A stretch of DNA of 64,000 nucleotides from Platycnemis pennipes (GCA_933228895.1 OW121848.1:138650615-138714614); one strand, 5' to 3'; numbered from the stretch's first letter, positions 23,260 to 33,905 are shown. The notes: generated from the letters alone by a model not told the origin. Numbers and translations are program-made.

Positions 23260-23735
23260 AGATTGCATGGTGTGGCAACGTTCGACGGCGAGTGAGTGCG
23301 AGATGCACAGTCCGGAGATTGAGCCGATTACTATTGCTGTTGCAGGAGTGAAGTTAAGGTCAAATCATTTGGCGGAGTGGACCGAAAAGTATAAGTTCCC
23401 CACCCCGAAAATTACACCGTCGAGATCCTGCCCGGGAGATACAAAAATTGGGGCGTCGGGCTCACTTTCATGCTCCGTAGCTCGCGCGTTTCGTAGCCAG
23501 GATTTGGAGGGCAGCGGAGCGCGATCTTCAATTTTCTGGGTTTCGCGTGAATGCCGCTTCTTGCGGAAGGAGGGCGGATACGTGACGCGGAGGTTTGTTT
23601 ACAGCTCGCCCTCGAAATGTATGTGGACCATCGTGGGAAATCGTTCGCCGCCTCGGGCGAGCGCACAAATACGTGACGTGAAGCAAGGAAGGGGATTGTA
23701 GGGTAGCGTAATCAGGAGGCGACGTCAGTGGGAGA
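23260..23735 (+). promoter_or_regulatory. CpG-rich block with a 144-codon frame and CRE-like sites
   Basis: This interval is clearly richer in GC and CpG than its surroundings. It has ATACGTGACG (23579) and ATACGTGACGTGAAG (23669), then GGCGACGTCAGTGG (23717), which all resemble CREB/ATF sites. A plus-strand frame runs from ATG 23267 to 23701 but matches no family I know, and it contains donor-like GTGAGT and acceptor-like TTGCTGTTGCAG. The best reading is a promoter or 5' exon region of a host gene. A coding exon is possible but unproven, and the gene's direction is unknown. Confidence 0.35.
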
Positions 23736-24029
23736 GTTGAGTCACAGGCATGAGAGAATGAGGCGCGGATCATCAACGTTTCGAGATGTGGAGCGAATCA
23801 GACTTTTCGTTCCTTGGTTTCTTTCATTTTTATTCTTTGGTGCTTTTGTTCATTATTATTTATGTGCATCTTTATAAAATGATATTTAGATTATTATACA
23901 CTAAAGCAATAAATAATTAGCATTCTCTTTTCGTGAACTATATCTTCAGCCCAATAAGCAAAATTCTAAACGATAGTGTAAAATATACAAATTGTAGTAT
24001 ATTTCGGGAATGTTTTTAAAAATTAAACT

Positions 24030-24200
24030 TTTTATTGTATCTACGAATTTAGGATTCCAAGGACTCCTCTTAAAATTAACAGATTGGACGTCACAAACAT
24101 CCATGCCACGGAAAGTGAAAAATTTCCCCGGTCGGGATTCGAACCCGCGACCCTGGGATCGACAGGCGAGGGTTTTACTCCGCCGCCGCCGGTTTGAACC
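24030..24200 (-). mobile_element. tRNA-Asp-like SINE
   Basis: On the minus strand the head reads CCCTCGCCTGTCGATCCCAG, like the tRNA-Asp anticodon arm with CCTGTC. Then comes a canonical B box GCGGGTTCGAATCCCGACC and the tail TGGCATGGATGTTTGTGACG. A very similar tail (catggatgtgtgtgatgtcc) is common in insect SINEs. This family differs from the 13.3 kb one. Confidence 0.7.
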
Positions 24201-24429
24201 ATAAACTCTCCCCTCCGTCTGTACGCCGCTCTTCTTATTGTGAAATGGTTGCAAATGGACGGTGAATGGAAATAGCGAACATCTTATATTACTTGAAGTT
24301 CTGTTCGACCAGAAGATCGGTCTCGTTGTTTTGGGAAAAACTCGCCAAATACCAAGTCCAAAGCCGTGTAAAATTCACACCTCAGGGTGGAGAAGGGTAG
24401 TTTCTTCCCTGTGCCGCCCTACGGTCACC

Positions 24430-24562
24430 AATAAATATCTGGTACTCATAAAATAACACAGATTTCCCTGGACACGTACAAATGTTTCTCTTGGGATTCG
24501 TATCCGAAAACCCCGTTCACTAGATCAGCTATTTATCCACTGGGCTACCACGCTGTCCTATT
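24430..24562 (-). mobile_element. tRNA-like SINE head
   Basis: The minus strand shows CGTGGTAGCCCAGTGGATAA (A-box-like) and, about 40 bp on, TTTTCGGATACGAATCCCAA (B-box-like), followed by a short unique body to AAAATCTGTG-like sequence. It is not a functional tRNA because the acceptor stem does not close. Confidence 0.55.
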
Positions 24563-25893
24563 AACATAGAGATTATATTCCTTAATTTTAGAAGAAATAA
24601 TCCGGATTATTGTCCTCAAACTCCTTTTACCAGGCTACACAAAAGTTTGTAGGTAGTATCTGAGGTAGTATTATGTTACGCATGAAGACCCTTTGTTTAC
24701 ATTCAAGAGCCTTTATTTTGAAAGTGATTAAAAATTTTCTCTGCTCGACAGGAAGTAACTTTTGAAGTGTGGAAGTTTTTTCCCTCATCTTGAATTTCTT
24801 CCTTGGCAATTCCAAAGGGAATTTTACAATATATAGTGTGCACATACACATTGAGGCCTAAAATTTTTTCCAGTTAATTAAAATTGCGGAAGCTATCCTC
24901 ATGACTTTCCATAAAAGCTTTCTCTCGACTCTTATTAAGAAACCGGTATGCCTGCGCCTGAAGAAGGCTTCCAGCTTGTTAAGAATTATCGTATTATACA
25001 TTCAAAGACGTATGAAATCTCTGCTATCTAGTTCCGATATGTACTTTCCATTTTTTTCCACCACAGAAGTATGAGGTATACTGAGGCGAGGTTCCTCGCG
25101 GTAAAGCACAGTTCGGCTCAGATGAAAAAAAATCCTCCGGCACGAAAGTTTGTAACGTATCGATCGAACGGTGGCTCCCTTGAGAGACACTTTCTCTGCT
25201 TCAGAGTTAAGTGAGCCGGGTCGAGATTTTACTACTGCTGACATCCAGATAAATAGTGTCAAGCATGTTTATACCTACATGCTCAAGAAAATAAAAGATA
25301 ATAATTTAAAGAAATTAATGAAAATGACTGACTAATCACTAGTTATTACATTACTTTGTAGAAACTAACAATTTAATGTCATTTATGGCGAACATTTCAC
25401 GTGTCTTGTCTCTTCATGTATATTATTTTGCTCGGGATCGCAATTATAATAACTTTATTGGTCGTTAACTATAGGTTACAATTTACCTTGTCAGTTGTCA
25501 CAAGGCAAAGACATATATGGATTTACAAAACTACAATTTAAAACACATAAAAATACAGGATACTTCAAAAAACCACTGCTGTCTTATGAGTAAAAACTCA
25601 TTTATGGAATTAAATGGTTTTGATGCCAGCCATGAGGACCACAGATTTAATTTTGTAGCGCTGCTTCCTCTTGCAGACTCAGATTTTGATATATTGGAAA
25701 TGGAATTGTGTACTCTTTTTAGCTTGTTCTGGTGGTCAAGCAATTGATTTTTTTAATCGTGTGTCATTGTCATGCATTTATGATCTAGCTGTAAAGGACT
25801 GGGGGTTGGATTTCAAATGAATAAGTACCTACTTTGTTTATGTGCAAACTGCAAACTGTCGGTATTTTCTGTTTCATAAATAATGGTCTACCG
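24563..25893. other. Unassigned sequence
   Basis: No gene recognised. Two opposing frames at 25517-25747 overlap completely, so at most one could be real, and neither has a known motif. Confidence 0.4.
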
Positions 25894-26536
25894 CAGGGGT
25901 CTCCAAACTTTTCAGCCCGCGGGCCGCATTAACTATCAAACAGCAGTTTGGGGGCCAACTACACACTCGAGACCCAATTAAAGAAGAATCAAAACATAGA
26001 TATTGTTTATAATTATTTATTTAATATTATTTTAATCAGTTATTATTCAATTACACATTGGTAAACTACACATGAACACCTGTATTAGTGGGAATGGTTA
26101 AATTGTTTCCTGAATGCCATAACAGCAGACATTTCTGGCTTTAGATTTCATGTCCCTAACATCAACAGTGACCTGAGACTATCATCAGACAAGTTTGTTC
26201 TCAAATTGTTCTTCACGTACTTCATTCTTGTAAATATTTGTTCCCACAAGCATGTTGTTCCAAAGATATAAAGGTGCCTTGATGCAAAAGTTTAGACTTT
26301 AGGGTAGTCTTACTTGTGCAAAAACTGGTAAAAAAACCCCAGTCCTTCTTTGAACTTGTCCCTGAGGGGGTTAGTTGCTGCGCGCCTCTATTTTAATTCG
26401 GTACAAACGTTACGTCCACGTAAGCGACGGTTGATCTTGGCAGGATACCCGTAAATTTCCGTAATTTTTTCGTCAGATAAAAGGTTCCCACGGGCCGGAT
26501 GAGAGGGCCTCGCGGGCCGTAGTTTGGAGACCGCTG
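25894..26536. mobile_element. hAT transposon, 643 bp, with perfect 8-bp target duplication
   Basis: It starts CAGGGGTCTCCAAACTTTTC and ends GTAGTTTGGAGACCGCTG, giving imperfect terminal inverted repeats (CAG-GGTCTCCAAAC) with GCGGGCC just inside both. The octamer GTCTACCG lies directly on both sides (25886-25893 and 26537-26544). An 8-bp duplication and CAG-type ends define the hAT superfamily. A transposase tail remains inside on the minus strand. Internally deleted, hence non-autonomous. Confidence 0.93.
26148..26267 (-). pseudogene. hAT transposase C-terminal remnant
   Basis: Thirty-nine codons and a stop read FGTTCLWEQIFTRMKYVKNN, then LRTNLSDDSLRSLL. This is the dimerisation domain of the GTF2IRD2/ZBED-like hAT group (family pattern: FGSTY-CEQ-FS-MK-NKS-LRS-LTDEHL). 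It is open but lacks everything upstream. It sits within the 25894-26536 element and confirms the superfamily call independently. Confidence 0.85.
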
Positions 26537-26699
26537 GTCTACCGTGTTCAAGAGAGGACGAATTAATAAATATTCTCACAGCTTTTTTGTGATAAGATTC
26601 ATAGCATTTTGCCCCTCAGTTGCATATTAGTAGTGTATGCACGGAGTAGTGTTTTTTGCATGCTTGCATGGTAGTAAGTGTAAACTTACTCTCCATGAC

Positions 26700-26765
26700 T
26701 TATAATATATGCCTGGAGATTGTTCACCCCCTACCACAAACCCTTACGGTAGCTTGTAGAGTATT
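26700..26765 (+). repeat. Short mobile hairpin repeat, copy 3
   Basis: TTCACCCCCTACCACAAACC, CTTACGGTAGCTTGTAGAG. A diverged copy of the family seen at 45.3 and 59.3 kb. Confidence 0.5.
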
Positions 26766-27346
26766 ATTCAGTTTTATTCTTTATCGCTCGTAAACCCAGC
26801 AAGCCGAGAAATAGGCTCGTGGCTTTGGGTGAAGAAGTCATTTTTTCCCTAATATTTATCCCTCCTTATGCCGATGGTTGCCTCCCTTCTCTTAGTTCCT
26901 AGAGGATTGTCTCAAATTTAAATGAAAGCTTTAATCTTTGCTGACTAAGTGGTATACATTTTTAATGAATATAGTATTTCATTTACAGAAAAAAACTGAG
27001 AGCCTGACCTTCACGAGTGTGCTTTGAAAGGAGACCGCGGCGAATGGAGTGAAAAAGCGAGCATAATCTTCCGCTCAGGCTTCCAATTGCGGTTAGGTCA
27101 GTCCATGGTGATGACATCGCCTCCTAAGATGGTGAGTACAAGTATATATGTACACAGTTTTTCGGTTCTTCAGATTTCGAACTGAATTATCGCGGAGCCC
27201 TTAACCTATATAACTCCACACTAAGGCGGAACTTGCGAAAATCAACGCAAAGTATCCCTGCTTTGGTATTGATGAAATGTTTTGATTGGATACTATAATA
27301 ATATTTACTGACAACGAATCGCGTGCAATTTAGACAGATGACATGA

Positions 27347-28010
27347 TGCCTACTTATTCGTCCAGTACTGTACAAGTATAATTCTGTTTGCGTCATAAAA
27401 CCTTTTATACATTTACCTCTGCAATTTAGGAAAATAACAAATTCTGAGGTTTAAGGCGTGATTGAGTGGAAACGTAACATAATAGTAATTGAACAAGGAG
27501 TAACTTCCACAGTGAAAAACGTTTATTTCGTCCGGGTTTCGCTTTTTACCGCATTTTCAGGCGTCATATATCGGTGTGTATGAGCTTATATAGGGAGCCC
27601 TCCTTCTGCCTCTAACTCATGCAACACTTCACTATTACACGCTATCCAAAATACCTTGTATTATTGCCTACTTGGATAGAAGAAAAATTACTATCTCTTC
27701 CCCGATCTTCTACAAATTCCTGCGCACTCTCTAATACTAAGTACTCTCTAATGTTTTTCCTGAAGTACTATGGTTTATGAGCTTATATTGGGAGCCATCC
27801 TTCTGCCTCCCTGTATAAGCTCATACACACCGATGTATGTTGCCTGAAGATGCTGTAAAAAGCGAAACCCGGTCGCTATAAACGTTTTTCTCTGTGGAAG
27901 TTGCTCATTTTTCAGTTACTATTAGGAAAATAACATAATGCCTACTTATTCGTCCAGTACTGTACAAGCGTCATAATACCTTTTATACATTTACCTCTGG
28001 AATAACTAAC
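27347..28010. repeat. Direct repeats flanking a foldback
   Basis: ATGCCTACTTATTCGTCCAG starts both 27347 and 27938. Each copy continues to CCTTTTATACATTTACCTCT, the second lacking about 10 bases. GGAAAATAACA also occurs twice (27429 and 27924). The foldback lies between the copies, so a tandem duplication probably preceded or accompanied its insertion. Confidence 0.8.
27481..27922. mobile_element. Foldback element with about 112-bp arms
   Basis: The arms 27481-27592 and 27811-27922 are inverted copies (about 85% by eye), both reading outward from TATGAGCTTATA to AATAGTAA. The last 33 bases of the left arm and its inner flank also recur directly at 27778-27810 (GGGAGCC-TCCTTCTGCCTC), so inverted and direct repeats are combined. 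The right arm holds CTGAAGA (27844), a 3-bp stem GCT/AGC and GAAA (27864), the layout of a hammerhead ribozyme core. No protein. The family is inferred to be Penelope-related. Confidence 0.75.
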
Positions 28011-28885
28011 TGGTCGGTAAAGATGGTAGACAGAGAGAAGGAAGAGATAACTCTCCTTCGTATATACGAGTTGGGGTTATCGATTGGAGTCCTCGAAGTT
28101 GAAGCAAATATGGATTACTTCCGCTGCAATTGCAGATTGAGATTGGAAAATTCTATCAATCATCATATTTTTCTCGGAGTCAACCACGGATACGAGTGCT
28201 TAGTGAAAGTTTGTGAAAGTGTAATAGATTGCTAGAGAAGTTTGTTAGTTCCTGCGCTGCATAATTTTTTAACTTGCTGAACTTCTTTTATTCCACCACG
28301 TACTCTCCTATCAACACGTTATCTTCAGAAGACCCTGTAATATTTTAAATTGCAGTCAATTGAAAGATGGTTACTACGCATTTATTGAGGCTTTGTTTGT
28401 CACCGCGGGCCTACTCATTATCTACTCATCCACGAGCAGTTTGCGGACCGCCTTAGTCGCACAGTGTGAATTTGCATGGGGCCCATCAATACGGGCGCTC
28501 TCGATTTCTTGCATCGGCCAGAGGGCTCGGTTACCGGTGGGAAAGGCGGGGCATCAGGAAGTGCCCCTACGTCCGATATCACGGACGATTGAGTAGGAAA
28601 ATTATAGCGGGGAATTGGAGCTTGAAGGAAATATCCTTCCGACGCATTTAAGCGGATTCTAGCCTTCGTTCCCGACGGGAGAGATCTTAATTTCACAGCA
28701 ACGGAAGCTTTGGGGGAGCGGAGGCTGAGAACATTTTTTTTTATCCATTTGTCGCTATCGAAAGAGAGCAGGTGATAATAGCACTGGCTTCACGTCAGCG
28801 GATCCCTCCGAATCTCAGGGTATGCATCCTTTTTGACTATGCATTAGAATCCGTACTCGAATGCCTTGTTAAAAGCAATCCAAAT
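28011..28885. other. Unassigned sequence with a GC-rich patch
   Basis: 28440-28690 is CpG-rich, with overlapping open frames on both strands and a small GGGGCA/TGCCCC stem near 28546. The 28023-28235 plus frame starts with an ATG but matches nothing known. Confidence 0.35.
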
Positions 28886-29010
28886 TCAGATGGGACGTAA
28901 AACTTCAGACTCTTTGGCGTCTTTCGTTAAGAGCAGGCTAATGTTGACGCCGGGTCTCCACCTTGCCTCCTTACCCTCGCTATCCCATATTTACATATCT
29001 TCCTCTGTGT
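28886..29010 (+). mobile_element. SINE body fragment
   Basis: GATGGGACGTAAAACTTCAG, TTTCGTTAAGAGCAGGCTAA, GACGCCGGGTCTCC and CTCCTTACCCTCGC align with the middle of the 13.3 kb SINE. Head and tail are missing. Confidence 0.65.
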
Positions 29011-29157
29011 CTCGATCATGTATCTTCATGCATCATCTGAACGTGCGCGTTCAGTTTAAACTTATTTATTAATTGCACTGGTGAAAACGTGGTCGATATC
29101 CAAAGCTCACGAACTAGCCGCTAAAACCCTAACGGCGTTACCCGTTGAAATTACACC

Positions 29158-29302
29158 ATAGCGGAGATTCCTCAGAGAAAATATAACTTCCACACTGAAA
29201 GAGGACGTCTTGGTAGCACAAGTGGTAGAGCACCTTGCCGGAAATCAGGGGGCCAGGGGTCATGTCATGGCGAAAGATATTTCTCTGAGGAATTTCTGCT
29301 AT
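29158..29302 (+). mobile_element. tRNA-like core between inverted repeats
   Basis: TAGCACAAGTGGTAGAGCAC (29215) is a good A box, and GGCCAGGGGTCATGTC follows where a B box is expected. On both sides lies an inverted pair: ATTCCTCAGAGAAAATAT (29166) and ATATTTCTCTGAGGAATT (29277). It could be a SINE with a folded body. No target duplication was identified. Confidence 0.45.
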
Positions 29303-30740
29303 TGTGTTCGACATTATTAAAATTTTATCTGGTGCATCGTTTAACCAATGTTAATTGGTGATCTTAGAGCAGTGCTTTTCAAGAGGGGTTGGCTCTATTG
29401 AGGACGACGGGAAACATGCGATAGAATCCCGCCTCTGGTCAGACTTTAAATCATTGATGATACGGATGATAGCTGTTGTTAATTTAGAAAACATTCATAA
29501 TAGTAAAACATGATGATGGGGGTTATGGCCACTACAAATTGAACTATGCTTTAAAATATTAGACTTTTGCTAAGGGGTGTTGGCGATTGAACGAGTCTTT
29601 GATAGGATCAGTAAGGAAAGTAAAGGATCAGTAAAGCGGAAGTAATATCGGAGAAATATGATGTTGCGATAACGGGAGAGGAAAAATAATTACTTTGGCT
29701 GGATGATAACAAACCAAAATGCATTCGGCTTGTGTTCATATGATCCCGATTAAGTCAGCAAGCTTGTTGAAGATATAAAAGAAAACTTCTGGTTTGAAGT
29801 TCTGATATTTATTACAATCAGCTTTTGGTCTGAACGATATAAACCGGTTAAACGATATAAAAGTGCCAGGAAAGGTTGTTAGGGCCGAAGCAGAGACTGC
29901 TGAAAAATATATTACATGGCCATAGGAAATGATAAAGGACGGTGCTCCACCGAACAAGTTTTCGACTATGTTGAGACAAGCTTGTTTAAAGGAAATGTAT
30001 GTTTAATATATAAATTGAAGAAAAAAATATGGTCTGTGATAAATACAGCACTAATAGATAAATAGAGTTATGTTTTCACCTGTAGGATCATCTGGCTATT
30101 TTCAACTGAAAATATTTCCAATCCATATTTATACGAGCTCCATAATAAATAACGGAAGAAGCACTGCCAATATTCAAGTATAATTCTTAAGGGTGGAAGA
30201 CGGTGGCCACATTTATACACCGGTTTGTGAACCTTGTCATTCCAGGTCTTGAAAACTATTACCAGAAAGTAACATTTCATTACCGGTTGTCAGTTCTAAG
30301 ATTGGTTTGACCTACCTCTCTCCTTTTTATATCTCATTCGAGATTTTTCTTTACATTCACTTATTTATTTAATCTTTTTTATCTTTATTTATTTTCATTC
30401 ACTTATCACTCGATGACTGTCTTCAAGAAACCTTCGCGTTTCAAGACAACTCATAGAAATTCTTAGGTCCATTTAGTTTGTGTTTATTAATCCCTTCGTT
30501 TCTTAATTTTAATTTTATTGTTTTTTTCTCCCACTCTTCATTGGTGACGAATTACCTATATGGTTTGATCTTCATAATCATTAGTAGCACCGCATTTAAA
30601 TGGCTCTCTATGTCAGTTTCTCTGCTTTTAATGTCCATGACTCATTTCTGTGATTTATCCTATAGTAAAGTATTTTCTTCCTTCCTTCAAAGCAAGTTTA
30701 TTCAGAACAGTGCTCCCTGCCATTCTGAATGATTTCTACC
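29303..30740. other. AT-rich unassigned sequence
   Basis: No recognisable gene or repeat family. Confidence 0.4.
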
Positions 30741-30896
30741 CTAATATGAAAGTGTTTTCATTCCCACGAACACGGTTCCTCGACCCACGCCAGTATAATG
30801 TCATTCATGGTCAGACTTAGACTTTTATTTAATTTAACCTGGGCAAGATGAGGCCCAATGGCCCCCTCTGCCCCTAGCCCAGGGCTCATTAAATAC
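30741..30896 (+). repeat. Direct repeat unit, first copy
   Basis: Shares with 31306-31466 the words CCACGCCAGTATAATGTCAT, GGTCAGACTT and CTAGCCCAGGGCTCATTAAA. An A-rich stretch (about 31005-31120) lies between the copies. Confidence 0.8.
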
Positions 30897-31305
30897 ATGC
30901 ATCGTAAGAGGTTTACATTATATAAAAGATAACAAGTATATGCATAATTGTAGCAAAATATGCAGTTTTAAAAGTATAAAAATTTACGACTACTGTGCAA
31001 AAGCCAAAAGAAAAAAAATTAAAAATACACAGTAAAAAATAAAAAGACAAATCTGATAATTGAAATAAGAAAAGAAGAAAAAAAATTAAAAAATGCAGGA
31101 TGAGGAAAGAAAAAATAATGATGAATGGGTAGTAATAGTAATAAGGTGACTTATTAGAAGGAATTGCTATAGATGGATATTTGAAACTGTATATCGGGAA
31201 TGCGAAACTGAGGAGCGTGTAGCGGAAGATTAACGAATCATTTTCGGTTGGTCCCTAGAAAGTGTTTATTAAGTCTAGTTTCATTTAGGTTTAATCTTAT
31301 TTCGG

Positions 31306-31466
31306 ATGACTAATATGAATGCTGTTTTCGGTCCCTCAAACTCGGCTCCTCGATCCACGCCAGTATTATGTCATTCCTGGTCAGACTTTGACTGTTGTTT
31401 TATTTAACTTAAATAAAACAAAAGTCAACCCTCTACCACTAGCCCAGGGCTCATTAAAGTACATCA
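31306..31466 (+). repeat. Direct repeat unit, second copy
   Basis: Copy of 30741-30896 at about 565 bp distance, in the same orientation, with scattered substitutions. It could be two truncated copies of one retroelement 3' region or a long-terminal-repeat-like pair. Nothing coding lies between them. Confidence 0.8.
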
Positions 31467-32218
31467 GGTCAGGGCACTGGGCAGGGTACACGCCTGAGAG
31501 TACAAACAAGAGGCGTCTTAGAGGGGTGAAAGACGTTAGGATAACAAGGTTCCGATTGTTTAATCCTTGCGCAAACAGCGAGTTAACGATTATTTGCTGT
31601 TTAGTTTTTTGAGTTTATTTCAGTACAATATCATTGCAGTAAAATATTTTTGCCTAGTGAATTTAAAAAAATGTTTTTAAAGCGCATATAGCCCAATATA
31701 TCCTCTTAATAGTGAATACAATTCGATATCTTAGTGAGAGGATGCGAGAACACATTTTGAGATTTCAAGGTGTCAGAAGCTGAAAAGGTTGTGAACTAGT
31801 CCTTTAGCAAGTGAATGCTACTTTTGAAGCTAACAGCGATATACTGTAACTTGAGGGCACTATATTACGCCGCCGCTGTTTCACAAACAGCGACGGCGTT
31901 TGTGAAACAGTTCCTTTTCCGATTCATAAATACCGACCCACTATATTAATCCAAATCCGAGAGCTCAATGTGAGTATAACGGCGTTATCTCTGGACCGTA
32001 TGTTAAAATAGCGGGGCAGATTCGACGTAACCAATAGGAGACAGTAAAGAGAAAACACTTCCCTAAAATTCCTATTATTTGAGTAGGAAAGTCTCAATAA
32101 AAACTTTACTTTTGATAAAAAAAAATTTTAAAAATACGAAAAATATGATTTACAGGGCAAAATTAAATAGAGATAGCACGGTATAGCGGACAACAATAAT
32201 ATGGAAAATGTATTATGT
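31467..32218. other. Unassigned sequence around the alternative hairpins
   Basis: AT-rich, no gene recognised apart from the structure at 31867-31910. Confidence 0.4.
31867..31910 (+). other. Two mutually exclusive stem-loops
   Basis: ACGCCGCCGCTGTTT (31867-31881) can pair with AAACAGCGACGGCGT (31885-31899), one mismatch. CTGTTTCACAAAC (31876-31888) pairs perfectly with GTTTGTGAAACAG (31898-31910). The two stems share bases, so only one can form at a time. Confidence 0.8.
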
Positions 32219-32219
32219 T

Positions 32220-32425
32220 GAACGAATGTTTCTCGGGCTTGCCACTGGTTAATAGGCTCCATTCTGCCAACGTTTCAAAAATCGACTCGCTTTTCATCTT
32301 CAGGGTTTCTGAAGATTAAAAGTGAGTCGCTTTTTGAAACGTTGGCAGAAATGGAGCCTATTAACCGGTGGAAAGCCCGAGAAGCATTCGTTCATAGTAT
32401 TCGCCGGGAAAATACGAGATCATAA
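32220..32425. mobile_element. Long hairpin element with 14-bp flanking duplication
   Basis: Arms of about 85 bp (32219-32303 and 32309-32394) are inverted and nearly identical around a 5-base loop. The 14-mer AAATGTATTATGTT flanks the unit on both sides (near 32206-32219 and 32426-32439) and fits a target duplication. Each arm carries, reading outward, CTGAAGAT..., an A/T stem, then GAAACGTTGGCAG, the phrase typical of Penelope-like terminal regions with hammerhead motifs. Non-coding. Confidence 0.8.
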
Positions 32426-32616
32426 ATGTATTATGTTATTCAATTGCATTTTTCTGCGGTGTTGATTTGGTACATTTTGTATTATGACGGTTTTAGCCGC
32501 ATTAGTTTTGGTAGTTAGGCTACAGTACAAATTTCAACTGCTACGAAACCCGGCTAATGCAAAATTTTGTTTACGTTATGTAAATAATAGGATTTAAAGA
32601 TATGTTAGTATAAATG

Positions 32617-32929
32617 TTAGTAATCTAACGTTGAGTATGGTATATTTTTTTTAATTTTAGCGGACTGATGCTTGAAACTGCGTGAAAAATCTGTATTAGA
32701 GTCCGAATTTTCTTCTCGGTATGTGACAAACGGAACAGGTGCCGAGGAGGAGAGGATGGAAATAAGTGATTTCAAAATATAACTGTTGCCTTGAAGGAGA
32801 GCACCCACATATGCAGGCTGGTATAATAAATGTCCTGATGGCGATTTTTTAGAGCTATACAACCCAAACTGTTCATCAGCTGTTACAACTGTATATAATG
32901 GTTTCAACGCCGCAATGCCAATAAATAGC
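32617..32929 (-). CDS. Possible terminal coding exon of an unknown host protein
   Basis: On the minus strand an AG (32931-32930) precedes 103 open codons to a TAA at 32617. They begin LFIGIAALKPLYTVVTADEQ, continue with FGLYSSKKSPSGHLLYQPAY and later SSSAPVPFVTYREE, and end in a basic, serine-rich tail. Composition and hydrophobic pattern look like a folded conserved domain followed by a disordered C-terminus. There is no ATG at the left of the frame, consistent with an internal or last exon. The sequence before the AG is purine-rich, which weakens the acceptor. I cannot name the family and see no upstream exon in the window. It could be a retropseudogene piece. Confidence 0.4.
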
Positions 32930-33585
32930 CTGTTTTAACTTTTCCTGTCATGAATTTCACTCCTGTTTGCTATGTAAAAATAATCTGAGTGTATTTTAAT
33001 ACAGGAACCAGAGTTATTAAAAAATTATATTATTATACATTTCACATGCAGAGAATGGTGTCCTCTTTTTACTTAATGCTTTTTAATCGAAAGACGTCGT
33101 TGTCACCTCATCTGACAAATTCAAATACATGCCTCTGAATTAAAAGGTTAGTAATCAGCACTTATTTCAGCATGTCTGACTTACTTTGCTTCGCATTACG
33201 AGCTCAGACTGCAAGGATTTGCCAAGGTTCATTGTAATTTTTTTTGGATCCGTAAAGTCTTCATATCGCAGTGATAAAGGATTTCTTGTTGTAAAGTTTT
33301 AAGGATACATCTCTTAATCTACCCTCCGGTTAAAGCGTACACCGTTCATTTAAACTGACTCAATATGCTAAGTTAAACCTAATTAACTGACTTTTTCGAA
33401 ATTTACATTATAATAAAAAACTTGACTGCAATGAAAGTTAGTAGTTCATTAACGTATTTTCACCGCAAGTGACACAATCTGGGATGGCGCGTAACAATAA
33501 CGGCTGGAGCTGTTTGGAGACTCCTTGTATTTTGAGATACACAATCAGGGTAGCGTAATATTGCACCGAAACAAAGTTCTGTAGG
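32930..33585. other. AT-rich unassigned sequence
   Basis: No gene or repeat recognised. Confidence 0.4.
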
Positions 33586-33905
33586 GCGCGGGTGTATCCT
33601 TTAAAAAGAGCCTTTTGATAATAAATGAAAGAAGTCTTACTAGAGTATTTAATGAATTTGATTCTGAATTGTCAACGCAATTGAGTTCGTTAATGAGTGA
33701 TCTTTATAGCAATTATCACGCCATGAGGGATATGGCAAAGACGTGGGATACAGTTTCACAGTTAAAATCACCACTGATTGTGAGAGCTGTTGAGACGTGT
33801 TTACGTATTTTACAAACACCATTGGTGCTCATGGCTTCGAAATATCAATTGAGTTCGCTAATGAGTGATCTTTATAGCATTTATCACGCCATGGATATAG
33901 CATAG
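33586..33905 (+). pseudogene. Open frame through the 168-bp repeat, unknown protein
   Basis: About 105 codons are open on the plus strand, reading SLTRVFNEFDSELSTQ before the first repeat unit and then QLSSLMSDLYSNYHAMRDMA and VRAVETCLRILQTPLVLMAS within it. No ATG at the left edge is required by the frame. Copy 2 loses 4 bases and ends the frame. The protein is not recognised. A coding origin is suggested because unit 1 is 56 codons long with no stop, but the other strand is partly open as well. Confidence 0.3.

Noticed and set aside
24126..24200. A genuine tRNA-Asp gene
   Set aside because: The anticodon arm and B box are good, but the D arm and acceptor stem do not fold. The following SINE tail explains it better.
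24010..24204. Plus-strand frame ending in an Arg-rich stretch
   Set aside because: Antisense of a tRNA-like SINE (RDSNPRPWDRQ is a reverse-read B box).
30741..31466. LTR retrotransposon with 155-bp LTRs
   Set aside because: The repeats lack TG...CA ends, a primer-binding site, a target duplication and any coding sequence between them.
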